A stretch of DNA of 28,971 bases from an uncultured Erythrobacteraceae bacterium (GTDB lineage Bacteria; Pseudomonadota; Alphaproteobacteria; Sphingomonadales; Sphingomonadaceae): the NCBI GenBank assembly GCA_946482075.1, contig CAMLQG010000036.1, positions 1-28,971 of the forward strand, given 5' to 3'. Below the pieces are notes generated by a model. That model worked only from the letters and a program-made list of their open reading frames with translations, ran no database searches and was not told where the DNA came from. Shown here one piece after another: positions 6,241-15,212 of the stretch (the first letter of the stretch is position 1; each line of letters starts with the position of its first letter). A program made the translations under genes and the position numbers.

Positions 6241-7656
6241 ATGCTGAAGACGAGTTTAGCCGCCCTGGCACTCTGCACCGCCGCGATGGCGGCCGGCCCG
6301 GCCCTGGCGCAGAGCAGCGACATCAATCTTCATGCCGGCGCGATGGAAGTGCCGATCAACAAGAGCCAGGTCGTCACCAGTGACCGGCCGATCGCCAAGG
6401 CGCTGGTAGGCAGCGCCGAAATCGCCGACGTGCTGCCGATCTCCAACCGCTCCATCTACGTGCTGGGCAAGAAGATGGGCACCACCAGCCTCACTCTGTA
6501 TGACAGCGCCAATCGCGTGATCGCGGTCATGGACGTGGCGGTCGGCCCCGACGTGGAAGGGGTGCGCAGCCAGATGGCGTCGCTGATCCCGGGCCAGCCG
6601 ATCGACGCGCGCCTTTCCAACGGCTCCATCGTTCTTTCGGGCGTGGTCAGCGATACCGGTGCGGCGGACCGCGCGGCCAAGATCGCCGCCGCCTATGCAG
6701 GCGAAAACGTGATCAACCTCATCACGCTCGGCAGCAGCCAGCAGGTAATGCTGGAAGTCCGTTTCGCCGAAGTGACGCGCCAGGTCGGTCATCAGATCGG
6801 GGTGAGCGGCTTCGGGGCGGATGGCGACGGCAATTTCGCCGGCGCATTGGGGCAAGGCGCATCGGTCACCCGCGACCCCGATACCGGTAAAAGCGTGCTG
6901 GGGATCGACGAGATCACCGATTCCTTCGGTGTCTTCCGCACGATCTTCAATATCGGCGACGTCAACATCGAAGCCTATCTGAACGCGCTGGAACGCAAGG
7001 GCCTGTCCAAGACGCTGGCGGAACCGACGCTGGTGGCGCTTTCGGGCGAAAAGGCGTCCTTCCTGGCCGGCGGCGAATTTCCCATCCCCGTGGTCCAGAA
7101 CGGCAGCGGCGGCGGCAACGGCAACGCCATCACGGTGGAGTTCAAGCCGTTCGGCGTGAGCCTGGGCTTCACTCCCACCGTGCTGGGCAACAAGGTCATC
7201 AACCTGGTGGTGGAGCCGGAAGTCAGCTCCATCGATCCCAGCGCCTCGATCACGGTCAACGGGCTGGTCGTGCCCGGATTGCAGACCCGCCGCGCCAGCA
7301 CCACGCTGGAACTGCGCGATGGCGAAAGCTTCGCCCTGGCCGGGCTGCTGCGCAAGGAATTCCAGACCACCATCCGCCAGCTTCCGATCCTGGGCTCCAT
7401 TCCCATCCTCGGATCGCTGTTCCGTTCATCCGGCTTCCAGAAGGGCGAAACCGAACTGCTCATCGTGGTCACGCCAAGGCTGGTGGCTCCGATCAGGCCG
7501 GAACAGGTCCGCCTGCCGACCGACCGGGTGAAGGATCCCGACCCGGTGCAGACGATCCTGAACGGCGACGACTACCAGACGCGCAAGCTCCCGCCGGCCA
7601 ATGCGCCGGCGCCCACCACGGACAAGGCCCAGGGAGGGACCGGCTATGAATACTAA
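6241..7656 (+). CDS. cpaC: Tad pilus outer-membrane secretin CpaC/RcpA
   Basis: A 471-residue protein with a signal peptide ending in GPALAQ (about residue 24). An N-terminal pilus-secretin domain (around INKSQVVTSDRPIAKALVG) is followed by a BON-like region near 105-165 (IDARLSNGSIVLSGVVSDT). The C-terminal secretin domain carries its hallmark motifs VPGLQTRRASTTLELRDGES and LPILGSIPILGSLF. It forms the outer-membrane channel through which the Flp pilus is extruded. The C-terminal tail (about residues 430-471) is polar, Pro-rich and probably surface-accessible or periplasmic. Its stop overlaps the next ORF by 11 bases. Confidence 0.95.
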   Translation: MLKTSLAALALCTAAMAAGPALAQSSDINLHAGAMEVPINKSQVVTSDRPIAKALVGSAEIADVLPISNRSIYVLGKKMGTTSLTLYDSANRVIAVMDVAVGPDVEGVRSQMASLIPGQPIDARLSNGSIVLSGVVSDTGAADRAAKIAAAYAGENVINLITLGSSQQVMLEVRFAEVTRQVGHQIGVSGFGADGDGNFAGALGQGASVTRDPDTGKSVLGIDEITDSFGVFRTIFNIGDVNIEAYLNALERKGLSKTLAEPTLVALSGEKASFLAGGEFPIPVVQNGSGGGNGNAITVEFKPFGVSLGFTPTVLGNKVINLVVEPEVSSIDPSASITVNGLVVPGLQTRRASTTLELRDGESFALAGLLRKEFQTTIRQLPILGSIPILGSLFRSSGFQKGETELLIVVTPRLVAPIRPEQVRLPTDRVKDPDPVQTILNGDDYQTRKLPPANAPAPTTDKAQGGTGYEY

Positions 7657-7957
7657 GCTTGCATCGCTGGCTCCTGCCGCCCTGCTCCTCTCCCTGTCCG
7701 GCTGCGCGACCTATGGCAGCATCGGCGAAGGAAAGATCGATGAGGAGGCCTTCGGCGAAGCCAACCGCCAGACGATGATGGCGCAGGTGATCGATCCCGA
7801 TCCCGAATATGAGACGCTGGTGCCCGAAACCAGCGCCGAACACGCCGCGCAGGCGATCGAGCGGTATCGCAAGGACGAAATCAAGCAACCCGAGCGGATC
7901 AGCAGCACCGAAAGCGTGAGCGGCGGCAGCGGCAGCGGTGGCGGCGGATCGAGATAG
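7646..7957 (+). CDS. Small lipoprotein of the Tad locus
   Basis: A 103-residue lipoprotein. The signal peptide ends in a lipobox LSGC, with Cys20 as the lipidated residue. The mature part is short, acidic and probably helical (SAEHAAQAIERYRKDEIKQ) with a Gly/Ser-rich C-terminal tail. The ATG at 7646 overlaps the secretin 3' end and has AGGGAGG just upstream; earlier in-frame starts would destroy the signal peptide. It sits where many tad loci carry cpaD, but it is shorter than typical CpaD and shows no similarity I recognise. A role as secretin-associated lipoprotein or pilotin is inferred from position. Confidence 0.85.
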   Translation: MNTKLASLAPAALLLSLSGCATYGSIGEGKIDEEAFGEANRQTMMAQVIDPDPEYETLVPETSAEHAAQAIERYRKDEIKQPERISSTESVSGGSGSGGGGSR

Positions 7958-7972
7958 GAGTGGAGGCGCGAG

Positions 7973-9532
7973 ATGGGCCGGTTGTTGCGATCGTTCAGCG
8001 CTGATGAAAGCGCCGCGGTCGCGCCGCTATATGCTCTCGCGTTCATCGGCCTGATCGGGATCGGCGGGGTCGGTTTCGACTACGCCCGGCTGATGACTCT
8101 CGACAGCGAGCTCCAGAACGCCGCGGACCAGGCCGCGCTGGCGGCTGCGACGCAGCTGGATGGCCGTGCAGGCGCCATGGAACGGGCAAGGGATGCCGCG
8201 CGCCTCTATTTCGCGAATGAAACCATCATCGCCAATGATGGAGGCGAGCACAACGTCAGCATCGATGACAGCGGGTTCAAGTTCTATCCCGGTTCCTGCG
8301 ACCCGGATACGATAGAGAGCTGCACCGAAGCCGAGGACGATGAAGACGCGGCGATCGTTCGGGTCACCGTAAACGCCCGAGAGGTTTTCTACGCCCTGAC
8401 GCCGATAGTTGGAGCCCTCAGTTCGGGCGATGTGATCGGTGATGCCGTGGCGGGGTTGAGATCGTCGGTCTGCAAGATCCCTCCCCTGATGATCTGTAAT
8501 CCCAACGAAGCGGCAGGCGGCGTCTTTCCGAGTTCCGCAGACAGGGGCAAAGGCCTCAAGCTCGAAGCGGGCGGCGGAGGCGCGTGGACGCCGGGCAACT
8601 ATGGCTATCTCGATTTCGGCGGCGGCGCAAAGGACCTGGCCGAGGCGCTGGGCGCAAATTCCAGCCTCGAGGATTGCATCAGCCTCGATGATCTGAGCAC
8701 GAAGACCGGCAACAACGCCAGCGTGACAAAAGCTCTCAACACGCGGTTCGATGTCTATGAAAACGGGCTGACCAGCTATTGCGCAGCGGGTACGGGCAAT
8801 TGCAGCCCCGCCATGAATACGCGCAAGGATCTCGTTCATCCGGCATTTGGGGCAGGCACGAACAATTGCGCATTCCAAAACGGCAATGATCCATGGGACC
8901 TGCCGACTGACCCGTATCTGGGCATATCGACACCTGTTCCGAAGAATATGGGTTTGCCGCGTGACATCTGCCATGCCGCCAGCAGCGCAGGGAGTTGCTC
9001 GGGCGGGCGGTTCGGCAACGGAAGCTGGGACCGGGATCTCTATTTCTCGGTCAACCACAATGGCACGTCGGCAACGGCCGCGCAGACTTGGGCCGGCCGC
9101 TCCACTTTGGCCGAGCTGAGCCGATATGACGTGTATCGATGGGAGCTGGCGACTTCCGGCATGCTCGGCGATCGCGTTGCCGAAACACGGCAAAAGCTGA
9201 ACCCCCAGGGCAAGCCTGTCGGACAGCCGACAACCTATTACTCCTATTCCGGCCCGAAATGCGCGAGCGGCAAACCGGAAACCAGCGTTCAGAAAGATCG
9301 CCGGGTGCTCACTGTAGCGGTCGTGAACTGCACGGCCAACAACATCGGCGGACATTCGGATATCAATAATATCGAAGATTGGGTGGACGTTTTCCTCGTC
9401 GAACCCTCCGTTGCCCGGACATATACCTCCGCGGACCAGATCTATGTCGAGATAATCGGTACGGCGGAGAAGCCGCTGGGAGGACAAGCCTTCCAGTATT
9501 ACGGCCGCAACAAGCCGGTGCTGCTGCGATGA
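7973..9532 (+). CDS. TadG-like pilus assembly protein
   Basis: A 519-residue protein with an N-terminal membrane helix (VAPLYALAFIGLIGIGGVGF) followed by DYARLMTLDSELQNAADQAA, the characteristic start of Tad/TadG-related proteins. The large remainder should be periplasmic. It includes PGNYGYLDFGGG near residue 205 and about 12 cysteines in several pairs. I see no DxSxS MIDAS motif, so the von Willebrand A domain of classical TadG seems absent. GGAG-type sequence precedes the ATG. Its stop overlaps the next start as ATGA. TadG homologues are needed for Flp pilus biogenesis, though their exact role is unclear. Confidence 0.85.
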   Translation: MGRLLRSFSADESAAVAPLYALAFIGLIGIGGVGFDYARLMTLDSELQNAADQAALAAATQLDGRAGAMERARDAARLYFANETIIANDGGEHNVSIDDSGFKFYPGSCDPDTIESCTEAEDDEDAAIVRVTVNAREVFYALTPIVGALSSGDVIGDAVAGLRSSVCKIPPLMICNPNEAAGGVFPSSADRGKGLKLEAGGGGAWTPGNYGYLDFGGGAKDLAEALGANSSLEDCISLDDLSTKTGNNASVTKALNTRFDVYENGLTSYCAAGTGNCSPAMNTRKDLVHPAFGAGTNNCAFQNGNDPWDLPTDPYLGISTPVPKNMGLPRDICHAASSAGSCSGGRFGNGSWDRDLYFSVNHNGTSATAAQTWAGRSTLAELSRYDVYRWELATSGMLGDRVAETRQKLNPQGKPVGQPTTYYSYSGPKCASGKPETSVQKDRRVLTVAVVNCTANNIGGHSDINNIEDWVDVFLVEPSVARTYTSADQIYVEIIGTAEKPLGGQAFQYYGRNKPVLLR

Positions 9533-10032
9533 TCCGCCGCTTCCTCCTCGATCGGCACGGAGCCTCGGGCGCGGAAATGGCGCTGGTGCTTCCGATACTG
9601 CTGGTGCTGATGTTCGGCAGCTTCGAAGCGGGCCACTTCTTCTGGACCGAGCACAAGCTGGTCAAGGCCGTGCGCGACGGCACGCGCTACGCTTCCCGCC
9701 TCAACGTGGAAGCGTTCTGCGACGAGGACGGCAATGAGGCGATGTCGGCGGAAACCGAACAGGATATCCAGCTTATCACCACCACCGGGCAACTCGACGA
9801 TCCCGATGCGCTCCCCCTGGTGCCGGGCTGGCAAGCGGATGATGTACAAGTTGGCCCCCCCGACTGCCAGGGGATCGAGGATGGCATCTATACCGATCTC
9901 GGAAGGGCAGGGCCGATCATCACCGTCTATTCGGGCGCGGTCAGCTATCCCTCCTTCTTCGAGCAGCTTGGCGTGATCGATTCCGATTACACCATGGGCG
10001 CCAGGGAAACCGCGGCGGTGACCGGGATATGA
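9529..10032 (+). CDS. tadE: TadE-like pseudopilin
   Basis: A 167-residue TadE-family protein. The N-terminus has a basic leader and the pseudopilin site HGASGAEMALVLPILLVLMFG: Gly, then Glu at position 5, then a hydrophobic helix. The helix is followed by RDGTRYASR, typical of TadE. The remaining periplasmic part has two cysteines. The ATG at 9529 overlaps the tadG stop (ATGA), indicating translational coupling; the frame is open further upstream, but that part lies inside tadG. TadE and TadF are processed by the TadV peptidase and are required for Flp pilus formation. Confidence 0.92.
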   Translation: MIRRFLLDRHGASGAEMALVLPILLVLMFGSFEAGHFFWTEHKLVKAVRDGTRYASRLNVEAFCDEDGNEAMSAETEQDIQLITTTGQLDDPDALPLVPGWQADDVQVGPPDCQGIEDGIYTDLGRAGPIITVYSGAVSYPSFFEQLGVIDSDYTMGARETAAVTGI

Positions 10033-10655
10033 AACGGCTCCTCTCCTTCCTCGCCAACCGGAGAGGCTCGAGCGCGGCGGAGTTCGCCCTCGTCCTTCCG
10101 ATCGCTTTGCTGTTCCTGCTCGGGATCATCGATGTCGGGCGCTACGCCTGGGCGATCAACGAGTATGAGAAGGCGACCCAGATGGGCGCGCGCTTCGCGG
10201 TGGTCACCGATGTCGTGCCGGAAGACCTGCTCACCAAGACCTATGTGGGGGACACGACCTGCAATGCCGACGGGTTGCAGGCAGGGGATTCCATCTCATG
10301 CAAGGAAGCGCTGAACACGATCACCTGCAATGCCGACGGCTGCGAATGTGCCGACGGCGCCGGAGAATGCCTGGCCGACGGCTATGATCCGGACGCCTTC
10401 GCAGCCATCGTGAACCGGATGCGGATCTTCGCGCCGCGCATAGCCGACAGCAATGTGACCATCGACTACAGCGGCTCCGGCATCGGCTTCGCGGGCGATC
10501 CGCAGAAGCCCGAGATCGCGCCCATCGTGACGGTGCGGCTCGAAGACCTGACCTATTCGCCCATCACGCTCTCTCCCATCGGCGGGACCGTTCCCTTGCC
10601 GAACTTTCGCTATTCTCTGACGCTGGAGGACGGCGAAGGCACTCAATCAAGTTAG
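10029..10655 (+). CDS. TadE/TadF-like pseudopilin with cysteine-rich insert
   Basis: A 208-residue second TadE-family protein. It has the pseudopilin motif RRGSSAAEFALVLPIALLFLLG (Gly, then Glu at +5) and, after the helix, KATQMGARFAVV. Residues 76-120 form an unusual acidic, cysteine-rich insert with six cysteines (78, 91, 100, 105, 107, 114) and the motif TCNADG repeated twice. The 17 bases around each copy are identical. The C-terminal part ends with VRLEDLTYSPITLSP, a typical TadE-type region. The start overlaps the preceding stop (ATGA). By position it would be TadF, but the family assignment is TadE-like. Confidence 0.87.
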   Translation: MKRLLSFLANRRGSSAAEFALVLPIALLFLLGIIDVGRYAWAINEYEKATQMGARFAVVTDVVPEDLLTKTYVGDTTCNADGLQAGDSISCKEALNTITCNADGCECADGAGECLADGYDPDAFAAIVNRMRIFAPRIADSNVTIDYSGSGIGFAGDPQKPEIAPIVTVRLEDLTYSPITLSPIGGTVPLPNFRYSLTLEDGEGTQSS

Positions 10656-10665
10656 GCTTTTGGCA

Positions 10666-11862
10666 ATGGGCAAGTCCGATCCTCCTCTCGATCTCGGCAA
10701 TAGAATGGAACTGCATTTGCCATCAGATGTCTATGTAATCGGCCAGCCCGACCAGATCGACATTCTCGATGGCGCCGAACAGAGCAGCCTGACCGCCAAT
10801 CTCATATTGGTGCGCATGCGGCCCGATGAAACCATCCCTTCGGAGATCATATCGAAAGCACGCATTCTGGTGCTCGAGGTCGACCGGCACGATCCGGCCT
10901 CGCTCAACCGGGTCGCGCAGGTCCGGGCGGCCCGCAGCGACCTGCCGGTGATCGTCGCGCTGGACGATGCCTCGGTGTCGCTGGTCCGTGCGCTCATGCG
11001 TCAGGGCGTGACCAACATCATCTCCCTTCCCTTCAACCGGGAAGAACTGATTTCCGAAGTGCTCGATGTCGGCGTGGCGCGGGCGAATTCCCTGGATGCG
11101 CAGCTGGCTCCGATGGTCTCCGTGTTGTCGAGCACCAGCGGAGGCGGAGCGACGACCATCCTCACCCACCTCGCCGGCGCGTTCGTCGATCAATCGGGCA
11201 TGAGCAAGAGCTGCTGCGTGATCGATCTGGATGTGCAGTTCGGTGAAGCGGCATCCTATCTGAACGTGGCCCCGGCGCTGACGGTCATGGACCTGCTTGC
11301 AGCGGGAGACCGCTTGGACGCCGAATTCATGCGGAGTGCGGCCAAGGATACCGGGCACGGCTTTTCCCTGGTCAGCGCCTCGCGCGATATCGCTCCGCTC
11401 GAGAGCATCGATGTCGACCAGTTGCTGAGGCTGCTGGACATCATGCGGCAGGAATTCGATCTCGTCCTGATCGATCTGCCGAAGAACTGGACGAACTGGA
11501 CGCTTTCCGCCGCTCTTGCCTGCACGCAGCTCATGCTGGTCACGGATCAAAGTCTCAGGGGGATTCGCCAGGGCAAGAGGATCCTCGACATGTTCTCGAG
11601 CGTCGGTCTCGACCAGGCGCGATGCAACATCGTCGTCAACCGCGTCGAGAAGCGTCTTTTCCAGACCATCAGCGTCAGGGAAGTCGAAGATGCGATGGGC
11701 AGGGAAGTCTGCGGGACCGTCGCATCGGATCCGGCGACGGTAGGTCCGGCGCAGGATCAGGGGCTGCTCGCCTGGGACCTGAACAAACGTTCCCGCTTCG
11801 TATCCGACGTGCGGGACCTGAATTCCAAGCTGGGCGATCGTTTTTCGAAAGGTGTATTCTGA
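10666..11862 (+). CDS. cpaE: Tad pilus localisation ATPase-like protein CpaE/TadZ
   Basis: A protein of about 398 residues. The N-terminal third resembles an atypical receiver domain (LILVRMRPDE, ILVLEVDRHDP, DLPVIVALDD). The C-terminal part is a MinD/ParA-like ATPase with FDLVLIDLPKN as Walker B. The P-loop region reads STSGGGATTI (about residues 156-165), with Ala where the Walker A lysine is expected. Deviant P-loops are known in TadZ/CpaE proteins, which position the pilus machine at the cell pole. A TTG at 10660 and an ATG at 10705 are alternative starts; 10666 was preferred as the first ATG after the preceding stop, although no strong ribosome-binding site is present. Its stop overlaps the cpaF ATG. 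Confidence 0.9.
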   Translation: MGKSDPPLDLGNRMELHLPSDVYVIGQPDQIDILDGAEQSSLTANLILVRMRPDETIPSEIISKARILVLEVDRHDPASLNRVAQVRAARSDLPVIVALDDASVSLVRALMRQGVTNIISLPFNREELISEVLDVGVARANSLDAQLAPMVSVLSSTSGGGATTILTHLAGAFVDQSGMSKSCCVIDLDVQFGEAASYLNVAPALTVMDLLAAGDRLDAEFMRSAAKDTGHGFSLVSASRDIAPLESIDVDQLLRLLDIMRQEFDLVLIDLPKNWTNWTLSAALACTQLMLVTDQSLRGIRQGKRILDMFSSVGLDQARCNIVVNRVEKRLFQTISVREVEDAMGREVCGTVASDPATVGPAQDQGLLAWDLNKRSRFVSDVRDLNSKLGDRFSKGVF

Positions 11863-13232
11863 TGTGGAGCGTGAAGCGAAAATCCGTATCCGCTCCGGAT
11901 ATCGCTCCGCGCATGGCCACGGCTCCGGCAAGCCATGCGCAAAGCGGGAAGCCGCCGCTGAATCACACCATCGCCTTGAAAGTGTCGATCCATCAGGCGC
12001 TGCTGGAGAAGATCAATCTCGGCGCTCTGGAAAAGCTTTCCAAGGAACAGATACGCGACGAGATCGGGGAGATCGTCAGCGAACTCCTCGATGCGCAGCA
12101 GGAACCGCTCAACGCGAAGGAAAAAGTCGAGTTTCTCAACGACGTTCTGGATGAGCTGCTCGGCCTCGGCCCATTGGAACCTCTCCTTCAGGACGAAACG
12201 ATCACCGATATCCTGGTGAACGGCCATCAAACGGTGTTTGTCGAGCGCGGCGGCCTTCTTGAAAAGGTCCCGCTGCAATTCAAGGACGAGAAGCATCTCG
12301 TTCGGATAATTCAGAAGATCGTCAGCGCGGTGGGCAGGCGTATCGACGAATCTTCGCCTTTCGTCGACGCCAGACTGTCCGACGGGTCGCGCGTTCACGC
12401 GATCATCCCGCCGCTTGCGATTGACGGCGCTTTGCTCTCCATCCGCAAATTCGCGAAGAAGCGCATCGGCATCGAACGGTTGATCGAACTCGGCAGCGTC
12501 CCGCAGGCCATGGCCGAAGTGATGATCGCAATCGTCCGCTGCCGCCGCAACGTCCTGATTTCGGGAGGAACCGGCTCCGGCAAGACGACTCTGCTCAATG
12601 CGATGTCATCGTTCATCGACGAGAGAGAACGCGTGGTGACGATCGAGGATTCGGCCGAGTTGCAGCTCCAGCAGGAGCACGTCGTGCGCCTGGAAACCCG
12701 CCCCAGCAACATCGAGGGCAAGGGGGAAGTCTCCCAACGCGAGCTGGTCAAGAACGCCCTGCGCATGCGCCCCGATCGCATCATCGTGGGGGAAGTCCGC
12801 GCCGGCGAAGCCTTCGACATGCTGCAAGCCATGAATACGGGCCATGACGGATCGATGACCACCGTTCACGCAAACTCGCCGCGCGATTCCCTGTCGAGGA
12901 TCGAACAGATGGTGGGCATGAGCGGGATCGACATCTCGGCAAGATCCGCGCGCGCGCAGATCGCCTCCGCTATCAACGTCGTCGTCCAGGTGGGCCGCCT
13001 GGCCGATGGGCGGAGAAAGATCCTCAGCCTTTCGGAGATCACTGGAATGGAAGGCGAAACGATCACCATGCAGGAGATATTTCGCTACAAGATCACGGGA
13101 CGGGATGCCGACAATATGGTCTTGGGTCACTTCCAGGCGACCGGCATCCGACCGAAATTCCTCAGTGACGCAACCGCAAACGGCATAGAGCTGTCGCCGG
13201 AGCTGTTTCGTCCGGACGTGGAATGGCACTGA
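11862..13232 (+). CDS. cpaF: Tad pilus assembly ATPase CpaF/TadA
   Basis: A 456-residue type II/IV secretion ATPase that powers Flp pilus assembly at the inner membrane. An N-terminal helical region (about 35-110) precedes the conserved block [17 protein letters not shown]. Walker A is GGTGSGKT at 235-242. The Asp box follows as [10 protein letters not shown], and Walker B as [19 protein letters not shown]. The His box is [11 protein letters not shown] near 330-340. All catalytic motifs look intact and the length is usual. The ATG shares its A with the cpaE stop (TGATG), so translation is probably coupled. The frame is open further upstream, but that overlap lies inside cpaE. Confidence 0.96.
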   Translation: MWSVKRKSVSAPDIAPRMATAPASHAQSGKPPLNHTIALKVSIHQALLEKINLGALEKLSKEQIRDEIGEIVSELLDAQQEPLNAKEKVEFLNDVLDELLGLGPLEPLLQDETITDILVNGHQTVFVERGGLLEKVPLQFKDEKHLVRIIQKIVSAVGRRIDESSPFVDARLSDGSRVHAIIPPLAIDGALLSIRKFAKKRIGIERLIELGSVPQAMAEVMIAIVRCRRNVLISGGTGSGKTTLLNAMSSFIDERERVVTIEDSAELQLQQEHVVRLETRPSNIEGKGEVSQRELVKNALRMRPDRIIVGEVRAGEAFDMLQAMNTGHDGSMTTVHANSPRDSLSRIEQMVGMSGIDISARSARAQIASAINVVVQVGRLADGRRKILSLSEITGMEGETITMQEIFRYKITGRDADNMVLGHFQATGIRPKFLSDATANGIELSPELFRPDVEWH

Positions 13233-13233
13233 G

Positions 13234-14235
13234 ATGATCGATGCTCTCATCCGCATCACCGTCCTGCTGGCGATTTTCGTCTCGGTCTTCCTGTTCGTGC
13301 AGTTGGCGATCACGGCGCTCAACCGCAATCGCGCTCATTTAATGGCCGTGAACCGCCGGCTCCGCCTGATCAAGGAAGGCAGGAACCGGGACGAGGTGAT
13401 GGCGACCTTGCGGAAGAACGCGCCATCGACTTTCTCGCATCTTCCCCCTTTCGTGGCCCGCCCGCTGCAGTCTTTCCAGCGCATGATTATGGCTTCCGGC
13501 GTTCCCTTCTCCCCGCCGCAGATCGCCATCGCCCTGCTCAGCTTCTTCATCCTGTTCCTCGCCCTGTCCCTTATCCTTCTCCGGACAACCGGCGTTATCT
13601 TCAGCCCGGGAATAGTGATGCTGGTCCTCGTGATCACCTTTTCGGGTACCTGCGTCCTGCCTTTCCTGGTCGTCAGCGGAATTGCACAGCGGCGGCGCAA
13701 ACGTATCGAGGAGCAATTCCCGATCGCGCTGGATGTGTTCGTCCGCGCCTTGCGATCGGGACACCCGATCGCATCCGCGATCGAGCTGCTCACGACGGAA
13801 ATGGAAGACCCCATCGGCAGCGAGTTCGGGCTTGTTGCCGATGAGGTGACCTACGGCGCCGATCTGCGCGATGCCCTGGCGGCCATGGCCGAACGCTGGG
13901 ATCTGGACGATATGCGGATGTTCGTGGTGTCCCTGTCCGTGCAGAATGAAACCGGAGGCAATCTCGCGGAGATATTGCAGAACCTGTCGGAAGTCATTCG
14001 CGCCCGCGCAGCGATGTATATGAAGGTACGCGCCCTCAGTTCGGAAGGGCGGATGACGGCCTGGATGCTGAGCGTTCTTCCAATACTGACCTTTGTCGGC
14101 CTTTTTCTGGTTAATCCAGGATTCTATCTGGACGTTGCGCAGGATTCGATGTTCGTCACCGGATTTACCTGCCTAATTCTATTATATGTACTGGGTATAT
14201 ATATAATCAGACGGATTATTGATCTGAAAGTATAG
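13234..14235 (+). CDS. tadB: Tad inner-membrane platform protein TadB
   Basis: A 333-residue T2SSF-domain protein. It has an N-terminal membrane segment, a central hydrophobic pair (IALLSFFILFLALSLILL and MLVLVITFSGTCVLPFLVV), a cytoplasmic T2SSF domain beginning RKRIEEQFPIALDVFVRALR, and C-terminal membrane helices. It is an integral inner-membrane component expected to work with CpaF and TadC. It starts one base after the cpaF stop. The last 60 bases are unusually AT-rich and use rare-looking ATA, TTA and AGA codons, unlike the rest of the gene. Confidence 0.94.
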   Translation: MIDALIRITVLLAIFVSVFLFVQLAITALNRNRAHLMAVNRRLRLIKEGRNRDEVMATLRKNAPSTFSHLPPFVARPLQSFQRMIMASGVPFSPPQIAIALLSFFILFLALSLILLRTTGVIFSPGIVMLVLVITFSGTCVLPFLVVSGIAQRRRKRIEEQFPIALDVFVRALRSGHPIASAIELLTTEMEDPIGSEFGLVADEVTYGADLRDALAAMAERWDLDDMRMFVVSLSVQNETGGNLAEILQNLSEVIRARAAMYMKVRALSSEGRMTAWMLSVLPILTFVGLFLVNPGFYLDVAQDSMFVTGFTCLILLYVLGIYIIRRIIDLKV

Positions 14236-14237
14236 TC

Positions 14238-15209
14238 ATGCTTGAGCTCATGTTAAGCAATACCTATGGTCGCCTCGCCTTTCTCCTGGCGATATTCGCA
14301 CTTGTCGCGCTCTGTGCGTTTGCGATGATAAACGCCGGATTTCGGAGATACGCGATCAAGCGAGGATTGAGGGATATAGGGGGACTGGAAGCCTTCCTCC
14401 CGGTAACCGGGCTCAGAAGCAAGGATAACGAAAACGCGTGGGCCAAGCTTACCGCTGGCATCGAGCGGGCCGGACTGAACCTGTCGGATACCAAAAACGA
14501 CAAGTTGCGCGCGCGGTTGATTGCGGCGGGCTTTACAGCGCCATCGGCTCCCCAGATGTTCACGCTTGTCCGGCTTATATTGGTTTTCATACTTCCAATA
14601 ACCTACGTCGTGCTTTCGTATCTGGGAGAATCTCCGCCCTCCTTCCTGAAACTTTATATAACGGGCTCTATTCTCGCCCTGCTGGGCCTCTATCTGCCCA
14701 ACCTGTTCATCCAGGCAAGGGCGGATCGTCGGCGCGAGCAGATCGTCCATGGCTTTCCCGACTGCCTCGATCTTACTCTGGTCTGTGTCGAAGCGGGCCT
14801 CGGCATTGAGGCGGCGCTGGACCGCGTTGGACGCGAAATGGTCACTTCGCATCCTCTCGTGGCGGAACTTCTTTCAACGACCACCCTTCATCTGAGGGCC
14901 GGCGCATCCCGAGAGGAAGCGTTTCGCAAGCTTGCCGACAAAGCCGGTGTGGACGAAATCCGCTCCTTCACGACCTTGCTGGTCCAATCGGACAAGCTCG
15001 GGACCAGTCTCGCCACAACTTTGAGAGTCTATGCCTCGGAGATGCGCGAGAAACGTCGAATGAGAGCCGAGGAAAAGGCCCACCGAATACCCGTGCTCAT
15101 CTCCATCCCGCTAGTAGCCTGTCTGCTGCCCGTGATCATCGGCGTATTGATGCTGCCGGCAGCCATTCGCATGGTCCGGGAAATCTTCCCGATAATGTCC
15201 GGAGGTTGA
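14238..15209 (+). CDS. tadC: Tad inner-membrane platform protein TadC
   Basis: A 323-residue T2SSF-domain protein paralogous to TadB. It has an N-terminal membrane helix (LAFLLAIFALVALCAFAMI), a central membrane pair, the domain around QIVHGFPDCLDLTLVCVEAGLG, and a C-terminal helix (PVLISIPLVACLLPVIIGVL). The conserved F-D-L-V-C-E-A-G pattern is typical of TadC. It begins 2 bases after tadB and would form the hetero-oligomeric inner-membrane platform with it. The first 450 bases contain more ATA and TTA codons than the neighbouring genes. Confidence 0.94.
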   Translation: MLELMLSNTYGRLAFLLAIFALVALCAFAMINAGFRRYAIKRGLRDIGGLEAFLPVTGLRSKDNENAWAKLTAGIERAGLNLSDTKNDKLRARLIAAGFTAPSAPQMFTLVRLILVFILPITYVVLSYLGESPPSFLKLYITGSILALLGLYLPNLFIQARADRRREQIVHGFPDCLDLTLVCVEAGLGIEAALDRVGREMVTSHPLVAELLSTTTLHLRAGASREEAFRKLADKAGVDEIRSFTTLLVQSDKLGTSLATTLRVYASEMREKRRMRAEEKAHRIPVLISIPLVACLLPVIIGVLMLPAAIRMVREIFPIMSGG

Positions 15210-15212
15210 TCC

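Noticed and set aside
8027..9487. A 486-codon minus-strand ORF
   Set aside because: It is antisense to the TadG-like gene within a continuous plus-strand operon, and the product shows no domain.
10723..11931. A 402-codon minus-strand ORF
   Set aside because: It is antisense to cpaE and crosses into cpaF. The real products have recognisable family motifs; this does not.
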